A stretch of 40,401 bases of DNA from Thermoplasmata archaeon (GCA_027314915.1 DAHUZZ010000018.1:1-40401); one strand, 5' to 3'. Counted from the first letter of the stretch, positions 26,040 to 34,643 are shown. Notes: a model not told the origin generated them from the sequence alone. Numbers and translations are program-made.

Positions 26040-27662
26040 GTGCCGACCGTCGAACATCCGCGCATCCGGCCCGGAGCGCTCGAGGACCGGACCTACCAGG
26101 CCGACATCGCCCGTCGGGCGATCCGCGACAACACCCTCGTGGTCCTCCCGACCGGCCTCGGGAAGACCGCGATCGCGATCCGGGTGATCGCGGAGGCCCT
26201 GCTCGAGCGGCCCAGCGACTCCGTCCTGGTGCTCGCCCCGACCCGGCCGCTCGTGGACCAGCACGCCCGGAGCATCGTCGAGTTCCTGTTCTCCCCGGAA
26301 CCGGTGGTGCTCACCGGGGCGATCGCGCCCGGGCGACGGGCGGAGCTCGTCCGGCCCCCCCAGGTGATCGTCGCCACGCCGCAGGTCGTCGCGAACGACC
26401 TGCTCAAGGGCGGCTTCCCGCTCGACCGGGTCTCGCTCGTCGTCTTCGACGAGGCCCACCGCGCCGTCGGCGACTACGCCTACGTGGCGATCGGCCGGAG
26501 CTTCCAGGACCGGGGCACCCGCATCCTCGCGATGACCGCGTCGCCCGGGGCCCGGATCGAACGGGTCCGGGAGGTGGCGTCGAACCTCGGGATCCGGCGC
26601 ATCGAGCACCGCTCGGCGAGCGATCCGGACGTGCTTCCCTACACCCACTCGATCCAGGTGGAGCCGGTCAAGGTCGCGCTCCCCGTCGAGGTCCAGCGGC
26701 TGGGGATCCTCCTCCGGACCGCGGTCGCACGACGGCTCGAGGAGCTTCGGCGGCTCGGCGTCGCGCCCCCGGGCGAGATCTCCCGGCGGGAGCTGCTCGC
26801 GATCGGCCAGAACCTCGATCGCCAGATCGCCGCCGCGCGCCACCGGGGCGAGGCGGCGCCGGGCGCGGTCTGGGCGGCCCGGACGGCGCAGGCCATCGCG
26901 ATGAAGGGGAACCACGCGGTCGAGCTCGCCGAGACGCAGGGCATCGAGGGGCTCCGGCAGTACCTCGCCCGCCAGTCCGAAGGGGACGGCGCGCGCCGGT
27001 CGCCCGCCGTCCGGGGATTCCTCGGGGACCCGGACGTCGCGACCGTGCTCCGGGAGCTCGACCGGGTCACCCTCGAGCATCCCAAGATCGCCCGCGCCGT
27101 GGCCATCGTCTCCGACGAGATGGCGCGGAACCCCGAGGCCCGCGTCATCCTGTTCACGCAGTACCGGCAGACCGCGGAGAAGCTCGTCCACGAGATCGAG
27201 CAACGGGGCGACCCGCGGCTCCGCGCCGTCCGGTTCGTCGGGCAGTCGAGCCGGGGCGCCGACGGCGGGATGAGCCAGAAGGAGCAGGCCGGGATCCTGG
27301 ACCGGTTCCGTCGCGGCGAGGTCAACTGCCTCGTGGCCACCTCCGTCGCCGAGGAGGGCCTCGACATCCCGTCGACCGACCTGGTGGTGCTGTACGAGCC
27401 GGTGCCGGACGAGATCCGGACCATCCAGCGCCGCGGCCGCACCGGGCGGGCCCGGACCGGGCGCGCCCTCGTCCTCATCGCCGAGGGGACCCGGGACGAG
27501 GGCATGTACCGCGCCGCGCTCGCCAAGGAGCGTCGGATGCAGGAGATGCTCGAGCGGGTCGAGCGCGAGCGCGGGGGCGGGGCCCCCGTGGAGACCGGCG
27601 CTCCTCGATCCCGCGCGTCGGTCCAGACGGTGCTCAGCGAGTTCCCGGACGCGCCCCCGTAG
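26040..27662 (+). CDS. hef: Hef/FANCM-type SF2 helicase lacking the nuclease domain
   Basis: A 540-residue helicase for stalled replication forks and branched DNA. SF2 motifs are present: LPTGLGKT at 36-43 (motif I), LAPTRPLVDQH (Ia), DEAH at 137-140 followed by RAVGDYAYV as in FANCM, MTASPG at 165-170 (III), ATSVAEEGLDIP (V) and QRRGRTGR at 463-470 (VI). The central alpha-helical insertion of Hef (about 215-340) is present. The XPF-type nuclease and HhH domains that make Euryarchaeal Hef about 750 residues long are missing, and the frame ends naturally at 27662. A similar helicase-only form is known in Thermoplasmata. It starts with GTG and overlaps the convergent eIF2B-like gene by 29 bases. 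Confidence 0.92.
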   Translation: MPTVEHPRIRPGALEDRTYQADIARRAIRDNTLVVLPTGLGKTAIAIRVIAEALLERPSDSVLVLAPTRPLVDQHARSIVEFLFSPEPVVLTGAIAPGRRAELVRPPQVIVATPQVVANDLLKGGFPLDRVSLVVFDEAHRAVGDYAYVAIGRSFQDRGTRILAMTASPGARIERVREVASNLGIRRIEHRSASDPDVLPYTHSIQVEPVKVALPVEVQRLGILLRTAVARRLEELRRLGVAPPGEISRRELLAIGQNLDRQIAAARHRGEAAPGAVWAARTAQAIAMKGNHAVELAETQGIEGLRQYLARQSEGDGARRSPAVRGFLGDPDVATVLRELDRVTLEHPKIARAVAIVSDEMARNPEARVILFTQYRQTAEKLVHEIEQRGDPRLRAVRFVGQSSRGADGGMSQKEQAGILDRFRRGEVNCLVATSVAEEGLDIPSTDLVVLYEPVPDEIRTIQRRGRTGRARTGRALVLIAEGTRDEGMYRAALAKERRMQEMLERVERERGGGAPVETGAPRSRASVQTVLSEFPDAPP

Positions 27663-28485
27663 GCGGCCGCGGGGCTCCGCGGGGCCGCTTCTCCACGCCG
27701 GCGTCGGTCCAGTAGGCGCTGATCATCCGCGCCGGCGTGCGGTCGAACCATCCCGGTCGCGGGATCCGCCGGGGCGCGGGCCGCGCGAGCCGCTTCGAGC
27801 CCCCCGTGAGCACGACGAAGGGGATCCCCCCGCGGCCGGCGAGCTCGGCGAGGGGACGGGTCCCGAGCTTGTGCAGCAGGCTGCCGTCACGGTAGATAGC
27901 ATCCGCTCCCACGAGGACGATCTCCGCGCTGCGCACGGCCCGCGCACGGGCGCGGTCGGCCACGACCCGGACCGGTACCCCCCCCGCCCGGAGCGCGCGG
28001 GCCAGCTCGAGCGCCTCGCGGCCCGGGCGGCTGCGAAGGATCGTGACCCGGATCACGGGCCGGACGCGCGAGCGTTCGAGGACCGCCCGACGGAGGACCG
28101 AGCTCGCGCTCAGCGTGAGGACCGCTCGGTACCCCGTGAGCTCGCGGCGGGCCGTTGCGACCACCCCCCGCTGCTCCCGGGCGATCCGGCGCTCCCACCG
28201 CTCCACCCATCGCCGAAGGCTCGGGCCGGCCACCCCGGCGGTCCCGCTCCCGAGCGCCGCGAGCTCGTCCGCCAGGCGGAGGAGGGGCCCCATGGTCGGT
28301 TGGGCCCGGGCGAGGCCGAGCGACCAACGGCGGAGCGCGGAGCGCGGGACCCGATGCCCGGGGCCCGGGGCCGCCCGACGGAGCTCGCGGAGCGCCTCCT
28401 CGGCGAGCGGGTAGGCGCCCCGGCGCCGATCGCGACGGATCTCCGACCACTCCGGTTCCCGGGGGCCCTGAGCTCCGGGCGACAT
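27634..28485 (-). CDS. eIF2B alpha/delta-like (IF-2B family) protein
   Basis: A 283-residue member of the family that holds eIF2B regulatory subunits, methylthioribose-1-phosphate isomerase and ribose-1,5-bisphosphate isomerase. The recognisable part is the C-terminal Rossmann-like domain: ILRSRPGREALELARAL, SAEIVLVGADAIYRDGSLLH and KLGTRPLAELAGRGGIPFVV. The conserved catalytic cysteine and aspartate of the isomerases are not obvious: where those enzymes show TxCN, the segment here reads LTLSASSVLRRA. It is therefore more likely a regulatory-type homologue. It lies 12 bases after dut on the same strand, so it is probably co-transcribed with it. Its 3' end overlaps hef tail to tail. Confidence 0.82.
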   Translation of the reverse strand: MSPGAQGPREPEWSEIRRDRRRGAYPLAEEALRELRRAAPGPGHRVPRSALRRWSLGLARAQPTMGPLLRLADELAALGSGTAGVAGPSLRRWVERWERRIAREQRGVVATARRELTGYRAVLTLSASSVLRRAVLERSRVRPVIRVTILRSRPGREALELARALRAGGVPVRVVADRARARAVRSAEIVLVGADAIYRDGSLLHKLGTRPLAELAGRGGIPFVVLTGGSKRLARPAPRRIPRPGWFDRTPARMISAYWTDAGVEKRPRGAPRPPTGARPGTR

Positions 28486-28497
28486 CGCGGGGCGACC

Positions 28498-28941
28498 CTA
28501 CCGGCCGGTGCTCCCGAAGCCGCCGTTCCTCCCCTCGACGACGGTCACCTTGCCGACCTCGAACCGGGTGCTCTCCTCGGCGACCAGCCGCACCTGGCCG
28601 ATCCGGTCCCCCGCGCGGAGGGCGAACTCGCCATCGAAGAGGTAGGTCAGGGGGACCTGGACCTCGCCGGAGTAGTCGTGGTCGATCGTCCCGGGCGCGT
28701 TGGCCATGAGCACCCCTTGCGTCGCGAGGCCGCTCCGCGGCCGCATCTCGAGGAAGGTGTTCGGAGGGCAGCGCATCCTCAGCCCGGTGCGGACCCGGCT
28801 CACCGTGCCCCGCCGCAGCACGACCGCTTCCGCGGCATGGACATCGAAGCAGGCGGAGCCGGGGGTGGCCCGCCGGGGGAGCGGCACCTCGGGGAACTCG
28901 GGCAGCCGCTCGACGATCACGACGAAGGAGCGTTCGTCCAT
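28498..28941 (-). CDS. dut: Trimeric dUTP diphosphatase
   Basis: A 147-residue enzyme that splits dUTP to dUMP and pyrophosphate and keeps uracil out of DNA. All five trimeric dUTPase motifs are visible: ATPGSACFDVHA (1), PRSGLATQGV (2), GTIDHDYSGEVQV (3, with the catalytic Asp), GDRIGQVRLV (4) and the closing arm RNGGFGSTGR (5). Length is normal. ATG 28941 follows a TCTAAAGC box by 22-29 bases. An IF-2B-like gene follows 12 bases later. The HTH_10-type regulator lies just upstream in the same direction. Confidence 0.96.
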   Translation of the reverse strand: MDERSFVVIVERLPEFPEVPLPRRATPGSACFDVHAAEAVVLRRGTVSRVRTGLRMRCPPNTFLEMRPRSGLATQGVLMANAPGTIDHDYSGEVQVPLTYLFDGEFALRAGDRIGQVRLVAEESTRFEVGKVTVVEGRNGGFGSTGR

Positions 28942-28962
28942 CGGGCCGGCAACGCCTCCCCC

Positions 28963-28970
28963 GCTTTAGA
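28963..28970 (-). promoter_or_regulatory. TATA-like box for dut
   Basis: TCTAAAGC on the minus strand, at the stop codon of the upstream regulator gene and 22-29 bases before ATG 28941. Confidence 0.55.
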
Positions 28971-29703
28971 GCCCGGAGGCCCGGCCGGCACCCGCCGGCC
29001 CGTCCTCGGAACCGGGGATGGCGCGGGAGGCGAGGTACTGCATGACGAGCGTCCCCTCCGCACGCCGGATCATCTTGCCGAGGGCCGGGGGGCTCTGGCC
29101 GGTGAGGCCGGCGAGCCGGGTGAGCGTGATCCGGCGGGGGACCACGTAGTAGCCGAGCGCCCAGGCCCGCGCGAGCACCGCCCGCTGGCGATCGGTCAGC
29201 TCCCGGTCCTTCCCCTCCGAGCCGTAGGGCCGGGTCGAGGAACGCACCATCCGGAACTCGAGGCCCTCGTGCCGCAGCCGGTCGAGCACCTTCCGGAGCG
29301 GCCGCGCCTCCCCGTGGAAGGAGGCGCGCACCGACCGCTCGTCGATCCGGAACGGGGCGGTCGGGCTGATGCGGCTGCCGGCGAGCGAGAGGAACCGCTC
29401 GAGCGCCTCGGGGTTCCGCTGCCGGACGAGCAGCACGTACTCGCGCCGCCGCGGGTCCCGGCCGACGACCTCGAAGCTCTGGAGGCCGTACTGCCGCCGG
29501 ATCTCCCGGGACTCCCGCTCGAGCTCCTCGTCGGACCGGAGCGGTCCGCGGTGACGGACCCGCAGGAGCTGGAGCCGCCACCCCCGCTCGAGCCGCAGCG
29601 TCTCGAGCAGCTCGACCTGCTCGAAGTGGGCGAACAGCCGTTCCGGCAGGATGCCGAGGGCCGTCAGGTCCTCGGTCCGGAACTCAAGCGTCACCGTCAG
29701 CAT
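28966..29703 (-). CDS. HTH_10 (bacterio-opsin activator-like) transcription regulator
   Basis: A 245-residue regulator with a C-terminal HTH_10 domain: LTDRQRAVLARAWALGYYVV, then PRRITLTRLAGLTGQSPPAL and a final helix. The N-terminal part (MLTVTLEFRTEDLTALGILP) resembles the ligand-binding or dimerisation region of Bat-like archaeal regulators. These proteins are DNA-binding activators or repressors in Halobacteria and Thermoplasmata; the target here is unknown. ATG 29703 is chosen because of the TATA-like box at 29728-29733 and because the frame upstream has no coding character. It is divergent from ubiD with only 82 bases between starts, so it may control that operon, dut, or itself. Confidence 0.87.
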   Translation of the reverse strand: MLTVTLEFRTEDLTALGILPERLFAHFEQVELLETLRLERGWRLQLLRVRHRGPLRSDEELERESREIRRQYGLQSFEVVGRDPRRREYVLLVRQRNPEALERFLSLAGSRISPTAPFRIDERSVRASFHGEARPLRKVLDRLRHEGLEFRMVRSSTRPYGSEGKDRELTDRQRAVLARAWALGYYVVPRRITLTRLAGLTGQSPPALGKMIRRAEGTLVMQYLASRAIPGSEDGPAGAGRASGL

Positions 29704-29727
29704 CGGGGGCGCCGAGCCGAGGTTCCG

Positions 29728-29733
29728 ATATGA
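29728..29733 (-). promoter_or_regulatory. TATA-like box for the HTH_10 regulator
   Basis: TCATAT on the minus strand, 25-30 bases upstream of ATG 29703. It decides the regulator start. Confidence 0.55.
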
Positions 29734-29754
29734 ACCCTTGCGGGCCGGTCCCGC

Positions 29755-29762
29755 TTTAAATA
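29755..29762 (+). promoter_or_regulatory. TATA box for ubiD-ubiA
   Basis: TTTAAATA, 24-31 bases upstream of ATG 29786. It is one of the strongest TATA matches in the window. Confidence 0.7.
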
Positions 29763-29785
29763 CGGTCCCCGGCGTGCCGGGCGGG

Positions 29786-31267
29786 ATGCCCGCGCGGTCG
29801 CTCCGGGGCTTCCTCGACGAGCTCGAGCAGGGTGGGGACCTCCTCCGGGTCCGGTCCCCGGTCGACCCGCGGCTCGAGATCACGGAGATCACGCAACGGG
29901 TCGTCCGTCGCGACGGCCCCGCCCTCCTCTTCGAGAACGTCCGGGGGAGCCGGATGCCGGTCGCGATGAACCTGCTCGGCTCCTCGCGACGGATCGCGAA
30001 GGCGCTGGGCGTCGAGCAGGTGGAGGCGGCCGCGGCGAAGATCGGCGCCCTCGTCCACCTCCGCCCCCCGGCGGGGATCGCGGGCGCGCTCCGGGACCTG
30101 AGCGGGACGCTCCGCAGCCTGGAGACGCTCCGATCGCTCGCCCCCAAGCGGGTCCGCTCGGCCCCCTGCCAGGAGGTCGAGGATCCGAAGGTCGACCTGG
30201 ACCAGCTCCCGATCCTGACCTGCTGGCCGGGCGACGGCGGCCGGACGATCACCTTCCCCATCGTCATCACCTCGAATCCCGAGACCGGGGAGTCCCACAC
30301 CGGCATCTACCGGCTGCAGCAGTACGGCCCCGACACGCTGGGCATGCACATCCAGGTCCACCGGATCGGGGCGAGCAACTACCGGAAGTGGGCGGCGCGG
30401 GGCGAGAGGATGCCGGTCGTCGCCGTCCTCGGCGCCGATCCGGTGTCGATCTTCGCCGGGCTCTCGCCCGTACCGGAGGGGATCTCGAACTTCGTGTTCG
30501 GCGGGCTCCTCGCCGGCGAGCCCCTCGAGCTCGTCCGGGCGCGGAGCTGCGACCTCGAGCTGCCCGCCCAGGCGGAGATCGTCCTCGAGGGGTACGTCGA
30601 CCCGGCCGAGCGGCACGTGGAGGGCCCGTTCGGCGACCACACGGGCTACTACTCCGCGCCGGAGGAGTTCCCGGTCTTCCACGTCACCCGGGTCACCCAC
30701 CGGGCCGATCCGATCTACCTCAGCACCGTCACCGGTCGGCCCCCGACCGAGGACGCCATCCTGGGCAAGGCGGTGGAGCGCGTCTTCCTGCCGGTCGTGA
30801 AGCTCGTCCTGCCCGAGATCGTCGACATGGAGCTCCCGCTCGAGGGGATCTTCATCAACGTCGCGATCGTCGCGATCCGGAAGTCCTACCCCTTCCACGC
30901 CCGCAAGGTGATGCACGCCCTCTGGGGGCTCGGGCAGATGATGTTCACCCGCTACCTCGTCATCGTCGACCACGACGTGGACCCGCACGATCTGAGGGAG
31001 GTGCTCTACCGGGTCGGCATGCAGGCCGACCCCGGCCGGGACTTCGAGTTCTCCCAGGGCCCCGTCGATCAGCTCTCGATCTCGAACCCGATCCCCAACC
31101 TGGGCAGCAAGGTCGGCATCGACGCGACGAAGAAGACGCCCGAGGAGGGGTTCCCCCGGCCGTGGCCGGAGGAGATCCGCATGGACGCGGGGGTCGTGGC
31201 CCGGATCGACGGGCTCGTGGCACAGGACCCGGTGCTCGCCCGGCTGTTCGGGACCCGGCGCTCGTGA
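29786..31267 (+). CDS. ubiD: UbiD-family prenylated-FMN decarboxylase
   Basis: A 493-residue decarboxylase that uses prenylated FMN. Conserved segments are present: the prFMN-binding central region (GIYRLQQYGPDTLGMHIQVH), VPEGISNFVFGGLL, and EGPFGDHTGYYS with an active-site glutamate. A C-terminal part ends PNLGSKVGIDATKKTPEEGF. The gene overlaps ubiA by four bases (GTGA), which argues for a quinone-precursor decarboxylase, such as 4-hydroxy-3-polyprenylbenzoate decarboxylase or its futalosine-pathway equivalent. UbiD homologues also decarboxylate anhydromevalonate phosphate in the archaeal mevalonate pathway, so that role is the main alternative. No UbiX is in the window. The start follows from the TTTAAATA box. 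Confidence 0.93.
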   Translation: MPARSLRGFLDELEQGGDLLRVRSPVDPRLEITEITQRVVRRDGPALLFENVRGSRMPVAMNLLGSSRRIAKALGVEQVEAAAAKIGALVHLRPPAGIAGALRDLSGTLRSLETLRSLAPKRVRSAPCQEVEDPKVDLDQLPILTCWPGDGGRTITFPIVITSNPETGESHTGIYRLQQYGPDTLGMHIQVHRIGASNYRKWAARGERMPVVAVLGADPVSIFAGLSPVPEGISNFVFGGLLAGEPLELVRARSCDLELPAQAEIVLEGYVDPAERHVEGPFGDHTGYYSAPEEFPVFHVTRVTHRADPIYLSTVTGRPPTEDAILGKAVERVFLPVVKLVLPEIVDMELPLEGIFINVAIVAIRKSYPFHARKVMHALWGLGQMMFTRYLVIVDHDVDPHDLREVLYRVGMQADPGRDFEFSQGPVDQLSISNPIPNLGSKVGIDATKKTPEEGFPRPWPEEIRMDAGVVARIDGLVAQDPVLARLFGTRRS

Positions 31268-32124
31268 CCGCTCCGCCTCGGCGGAGCGCCGGGTCGGAGC
31301 TCGCCCGCTACCTCGAGATCCAGAACCTGGGCCTCAACCTGCCCTTCGCGATCGCCTTCCTCTTCGCCGCGGCCCACGGGCTTCCCTCCCCGTGGCCGGT
31401 CCTCCTCATCGTGATCGCCTTCGTGGCGGCGCGCAACGCGGGCCACAGCTTCAACCGCTGGGCGGATCTCGAGTACGACCGGGCGAACCCCCGCACGCAG
31501 GACCGCGCGCTCGTCACGGGCCGCTACTCGCCCAGGTTCGCGCTCGGCTTCGCGGCCCTGAACGGGCTCCTCCTCGTCGCGGCCGCCTACCTGCTCGGTC
31601 CGCTCGCGTTCGCCTTGAGCTTCGTCGCCCTGGCGATCATCTTCGGCTACTCCTACACCAAGCGCTACACGGTCCTCACGACGCCGTTCCTCGGGTTCGT
31701 CGAAGCGATCACCCCGGGGGCGGTGTTCATCGCCGTCCAGGGCACGCTCGAGCCGTCGGTCCTCTGGGCGGTCTTCGGGATGCTGCTGTGGGGGACCGCC
31801 TTCGAGACGATCCACAGCCTCGGGGACCTCGAAGCGGACCGGGCGCTGGGGCTCCGGTCGCTCCCGCTCCGGATCGGGGTCCCGGCCAGCCTGGACCTCC
31901 TGCCGGTCCTCCACGGGACCGCCCTCGCGCTGCTCGCGGTCTTCGGATGGGCCCTGGGGCTCGCCCCGGGGTACGATCTCGCCCTGGTCGCGATGGGCGC
32001 GGTCGCCCTCGCGACCGATCTCGAGCTGCGGCGTGCCCCGAGCGCGACGCGGGGCGCCTTCCGGCGGCACTTCCTGTTGAGCGGAGTCTATCTTGCCGGC
32101 ATCCTCGCGGGGCTCTTCCTCTGA
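31264..32124 (+). CDS. ubiA: UbiA-family polyprenyltransferase
   Basis: A 286-residue integral membrane enzyme that attaches a polyprenyl chain to an aromatic acceptor. About eight to nine hydrophobic helices are present. The first Asp-rich motif is NRWADLEYDRANPRTQDRAL (N-x-x-x-D-x-x-x-D), and the second is HSLGDLEADRALGLRSLPLR (D-x-x-x-D). Between them lies the SYTKRYT loop. The type resembles 4-hydroxybenzoate polyprenyltransferases and MqnP. GTG 31264 overlaps the ubiD stop, so the two are co-translated. With the UbiE-like enzyme at 6577 it points to menaquinone synthesis. A DGGGP-synthase-like role in lipid synthesis is less likely because of ubiD. Confidence 0.92.
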   Translation: MTAPPRRSAGSELARYLEIQNLGLNLPFAIAFLFAAAHGLPSPWPVLLIVIAFVAARNAGHSFNRWADLEYDRANPRTQDRALVTGRYSPRFALGFAALNGLLLVAAAYLLGPLAFALSFVALAIIFGYSYTKRYTVLTTPFLGFVEAITPGAVFIAVQGTLEPSVLWAVFGMLLWGTAFETIHSLGDLEADRALGLRSLPLRIGVPASLDLLPVLHGTALALLAVFGWALGLAPGYDLALVAMGAVALATDLELRRAPSATRGAFRRHFLLSGVYLAGILAGLFL

Positions 32125-32235
32125 GAGGGGATCCGGGGCCCGCTTCGGGAGGAAACCCCCGCCGTCCTACCCGCTCCGGCGGCCCGCAACATCGAAAACG
32201 GCGGGCCGTTTCTATCGTGTACACTACGATTTGCT

Positions 32236-32242
32236 CTTAAAG
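32236..32242 (+). promoter_or_regulatory. TATA-like box for the 120-residue orphan
   Basis: CTTAAAG, 24-30 bases upstream of ATG 32266, inside an AT-richer 70-bp segment. Confidence 0.55.
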
Positions 32243-32265
32243 CGCCGATTCTTCGTCGCGGATCG

Positions 32266-32628
32266 ATGCCGCAGGTCATGATCGGGCTCTCCGCCCGGGA
32301 CTACAAGACGACCAACGAGGTCTGGCGGATGGCGAAACGGCACCTGAACCCCATGGTCCGCCGCCGCATCGGCTGGCGCGGCCGGTCGAGCTTCCTTCGG
32401 CAGCTCATCCTGTACGGCTTCGAGAAGGCGAGCGAGAGCCCGGCGGAGTTCCTGCGGAGCGTGCGGGACAGCCAGGACCCGATCCTCGGGAAGCGGGGCC
32501 GCGGCGAGGTGGGCGCCGACCACCGCGAGGCGCTCGTGGCGGCCTGGGAGGCGTTCTTCCCGAACCCGACGCCCTCCGGCCGGGGCCGGCGCGCCAAGGC
32601 ACCGGCCCGGGCCGAGGAACCCGGGTAG
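32266..32628 (+). CDS. Small basic protein, unknown function
   Basis: A 120-residue basic protein. Its first 80 residues are mixed helical with many Arg (MVRRRIGWRGRSSFLRQLIL), and the last 35 are Gly/Pro/Ala-rich. The segment RRIGWRGRSSFLRQLILYGF could be a DNA-binding helix pair of ribbon-helix-helix style, but this is a weak resemblance. The start ATG 32266 has a good TATA-like box; ATG 32278 is a second choice. It precedes arcS by 59 bases on the same strand. I do not recognise the family. Confidence 0.6.
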   Translation: MPQVMIGLSARDYKTTNEVWRMAKRHLNPMVRRRIGWRGRSSFLRQLILYGFEKASESPAEFLRSVRDSQDPILGKRGRGEVGADHREALVAAWEAFFPNPTPSGRGRRAKAPARAEEPG

Positions 32629-32687
32629 CCGCTCCCCACCGAAAGCGCCATCCCCCGCACCCCCTCGCGCGGCGGGGGAAAGCCGCC

Positions 32688-34538
32688 GTGCGGACGGTCG
32701 AGCATCGGGAGGGTCTCGCCCTGCTCGGTGCGGGGGAGGTGGGCGGCCTCCCGACCGTACTGCCCACCCTGCTCTGGAGCGCCGGACGGCTTCCGAGCCC
32801 GCCGCTCCCCTCCGCGTCGCTCCGGCTGGTCTCGGCCCCCTCGGAGCCCGGCCCCCTCGCGCGGCACGCGACGGTGGAAGGCGCCGGCGCATCGACCTCG
32901 TTCGTGTTCCCGGTCCATGCCCCGGAGAGCTCGGCGCGCCCGGGGGCGATCGCCCCGGTCGGCTCCGACTTCTGGTTCCTTCACTGGCCGATCGAGCCCG
33001 CGGAGTGGGATCGGCTGCGCGAGGCGCGACCGAAGGGGATCGTGCTCGGGAACGCCCGGACCCTCTTCGCGGAGGGCGAGCCCTTCGTACGGGCGATCGG
33101 GGAACTTCGCCGCCGGCTCGGCGCGGCGCCGCTCCTCTGGGCTCCGCGCACCGCGCTGCCCCACCGGATCGCCTTCCTCGTCTACGCCGGCGTGGACCTC
33201 CTCGACTCCACCGCAGGGCTCTGGGCCGCCGCCGAGGGAACCTACCTCGACCCCGACCAGGGCACGGTCGAGGGCGCGGAGTTCCGGGCCGAGCGGGCCT
33301 GCCGCTGTGTCGGATGCATCGAGGCGAACCCGGATCTCCCCTCGCACGCGATCGAGATGTACGCGCTCGAGCTCGCCCGGGTCCGAGCCGCGGTGCGCAC
33401 CGGTCGGCTCCGGGAGCTCGTGGAGGGCCGGATGACCGCCGAGCCGCTGCTCGCGGAGCTCCTCCGGTACTCGGACGAGCACCTGGGGGATCTCCTCGAG
33501 GAGCGGGCCCCCGTCACCGCCTCCCGGACCTCGAACTACGTCCTCCGCGATGCGTTCCGTCGCCCCGAGGCGGCACGGTTCCGCCGCCGCCTCCTCGAGC
33601 GGTATGCTCCGCCCCCCTCGAAGCAGGTCCTGCTCCTCGTCCCCTGCTCGAAGACCAAGCCCTACCGCAACTCCCCGAGCCACCGCCGGATCCACCAGGC
33701 GCTCCGGGAGCTCCCGAACCTCGCCCGGCTGCACACGGTCTCGATCACGAGCCCGCTCGGGGTCGTTCCCCGGGAGCTCGAGGACACCCCGCCGGCGAAC
33801 GCCTACGACATCCCGGTGACCGGAGCCTGGGATGAGGCGGAGCGCGGCGCGGTGAACTCCGCGCTCCGGCACCTCTTCGCCACGGGGCGGTACCGCTCGG
33901 CGCTCGTGCACCTCGATCCTGCCGAGTACGACTTCATCCGACCCGTGCTGCCCTCGGAGCTCCCGGTGACATGGACGGCCCCGGGCGCCTCCGGCGGGTC
34001 GAGGGGCGCGCTCGCCGGGCTCCGGGAGGAGGCCGCCCGCCAGTTGGAGGCCCTCGAACCCGTCGAAGGGGGACCGCTTCGGGTCGTCCGCGAGGAACTT
34101 GCCGCCGTGGCCGCGGTCCAGTTCGGACCCCCCGCGGCGGAAGCGCTCTTCCGCCCCACCGTACGGTTGCACGGCCGCCCATGGTTCCAGCGGTTGGTCG
34201 ATGGCACCGGGACCGACCTCGCGATCTGGAAGGAGGATCGTGGCCTGTTCCACCTCACGGTCGCCGGGGGGACCCGGGTCCTTGGTACCTGCCCCCTGAC
34301 GGTGGTCGTGGACCCCCAGGTCCGTCTCGGCGGGGACCTCTTCACTCCGGGGATCGTCTCTGCCGACCGTTCCATCCGGACCGGCGACGCCGTGCTTCTG
34401 ACCCAGGAGGGCCGGCTCGTAGGCGTCGGGGAGGCGGAGCTGCCGGGGCCGCTCATGACCGAGCTGCCCCGGGGGCTCGCGGTCCGGGTGCGCCACCGCG
34501 CCCACGCGCCGCCTGCCGCCGCACCGACAGCGACTTGA
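32688..34538 (+). CDS. arcS: Archaeosine synthase ArcS (TgtA2)
   Basis: ArcS converts preQ0 at position 15 of archaeal tRNAs towards archaeosine. The 616-residue protein has a TGT-like N-terminal domain with the zinc-site cysteines in ERACRCVGC (about residues 202-210). A middle domain follows with the ArcS signature LVPCSKTKPYRNSPSHRRIH, then a C-terminal PUA domain (about 540-600: VVDPQVRLGGDLFTPGI, RTGDAVLLTQEGRLVGVG). The signature distinguishes it from the bona fide TGT (TgtA), which is not in the window. It starts with GTG 32688. tRNA-Val follows 23 bases after its stop and may be co-transcribed. Confidence 0.92.
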   Translation: MRTVEHREGLALLGAGEVGGLPTVLPTLLWSAGRLPSPPLPSASLRLVSAPSEPGPLARHATVEGAGASTSFVFPVHAPESSARPGAIAPVGSDFWFLHWPIEPAEWDRLREARPKGIVLGNARTLFAEGEPFVRAIGELRRRLGAAPLLWAPRTALPHRIAFLVYAGVDLLDSTAGLWAAAEGTYLDPDQGTVEGAEFRAERACRCVGCIEANPDLPSHAIEMYALELARVRAAVRTGRLRELVEGRMTAEPLLAELLRYSDEHLGDLLEERAPVTASRTSNYVLRDAFRRPEAARFRRRLLERYAPPPSKQVLLLVPCSKTKPYRNSPSHRRIHQALRELPNLARLHTVSITSPLGVVPRELEDTPPANAYDIPVTGAWDEAERGAVNSALRHLFATGRYRSALVHLDPAEYDFIRPVLPSELPVTWTAPGASGGSRGALAGLREEAARQLEALEPVEGGPLRVVREELAAVAAVQFGPPAAEALFRPTVRLHGRPWFQRLVDGTGTDLAIWKEDRGLFHLTVAGGTRVLGTCPLTVVVDPQVRLGGDLFTPGIVSADRSIRTGDAVLLTQEGRLVGVGEAELPGPLMTELPRGLAVRVRHRAHAPPAAAPTAT

Positions 34539-34561
34539 CGTTCGAGCAGCGTGGCCCCTCA

Positions 34562-34634
34562 GGGCCGGTGGTCTAGCGGTTAGGATTCCGCGCTTACAAC
34601 GCGGAGATCGGCGGTTCGAATCCGTCCCGGCCCA
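34562..34634 (+). tRNA. tRNA-Val(TAC)
   Basis: The acceptor stem GGGCCGG pairs with CCGGCCC and is followed by discriminator A. The anticodon arm CCGCG-CTTACAA-CGCGG gives anticodon TAC (codon GUA). The T arm GGCGG-TTCGAAT-CCGTC includes one G-T pair. No intron is present and CCA is not encoded. The accessory island starts directly after it. Confidence 0.97.
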
Positions 34635-34643
34635 TTACGCCCC

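Noticed and set aside
24219-27203. A 994-codon minus-strand frame
   Set aside because: It crosses the ALDH, glycosyltransferase and hef genes in the wrong frames and has no recognisable domain.
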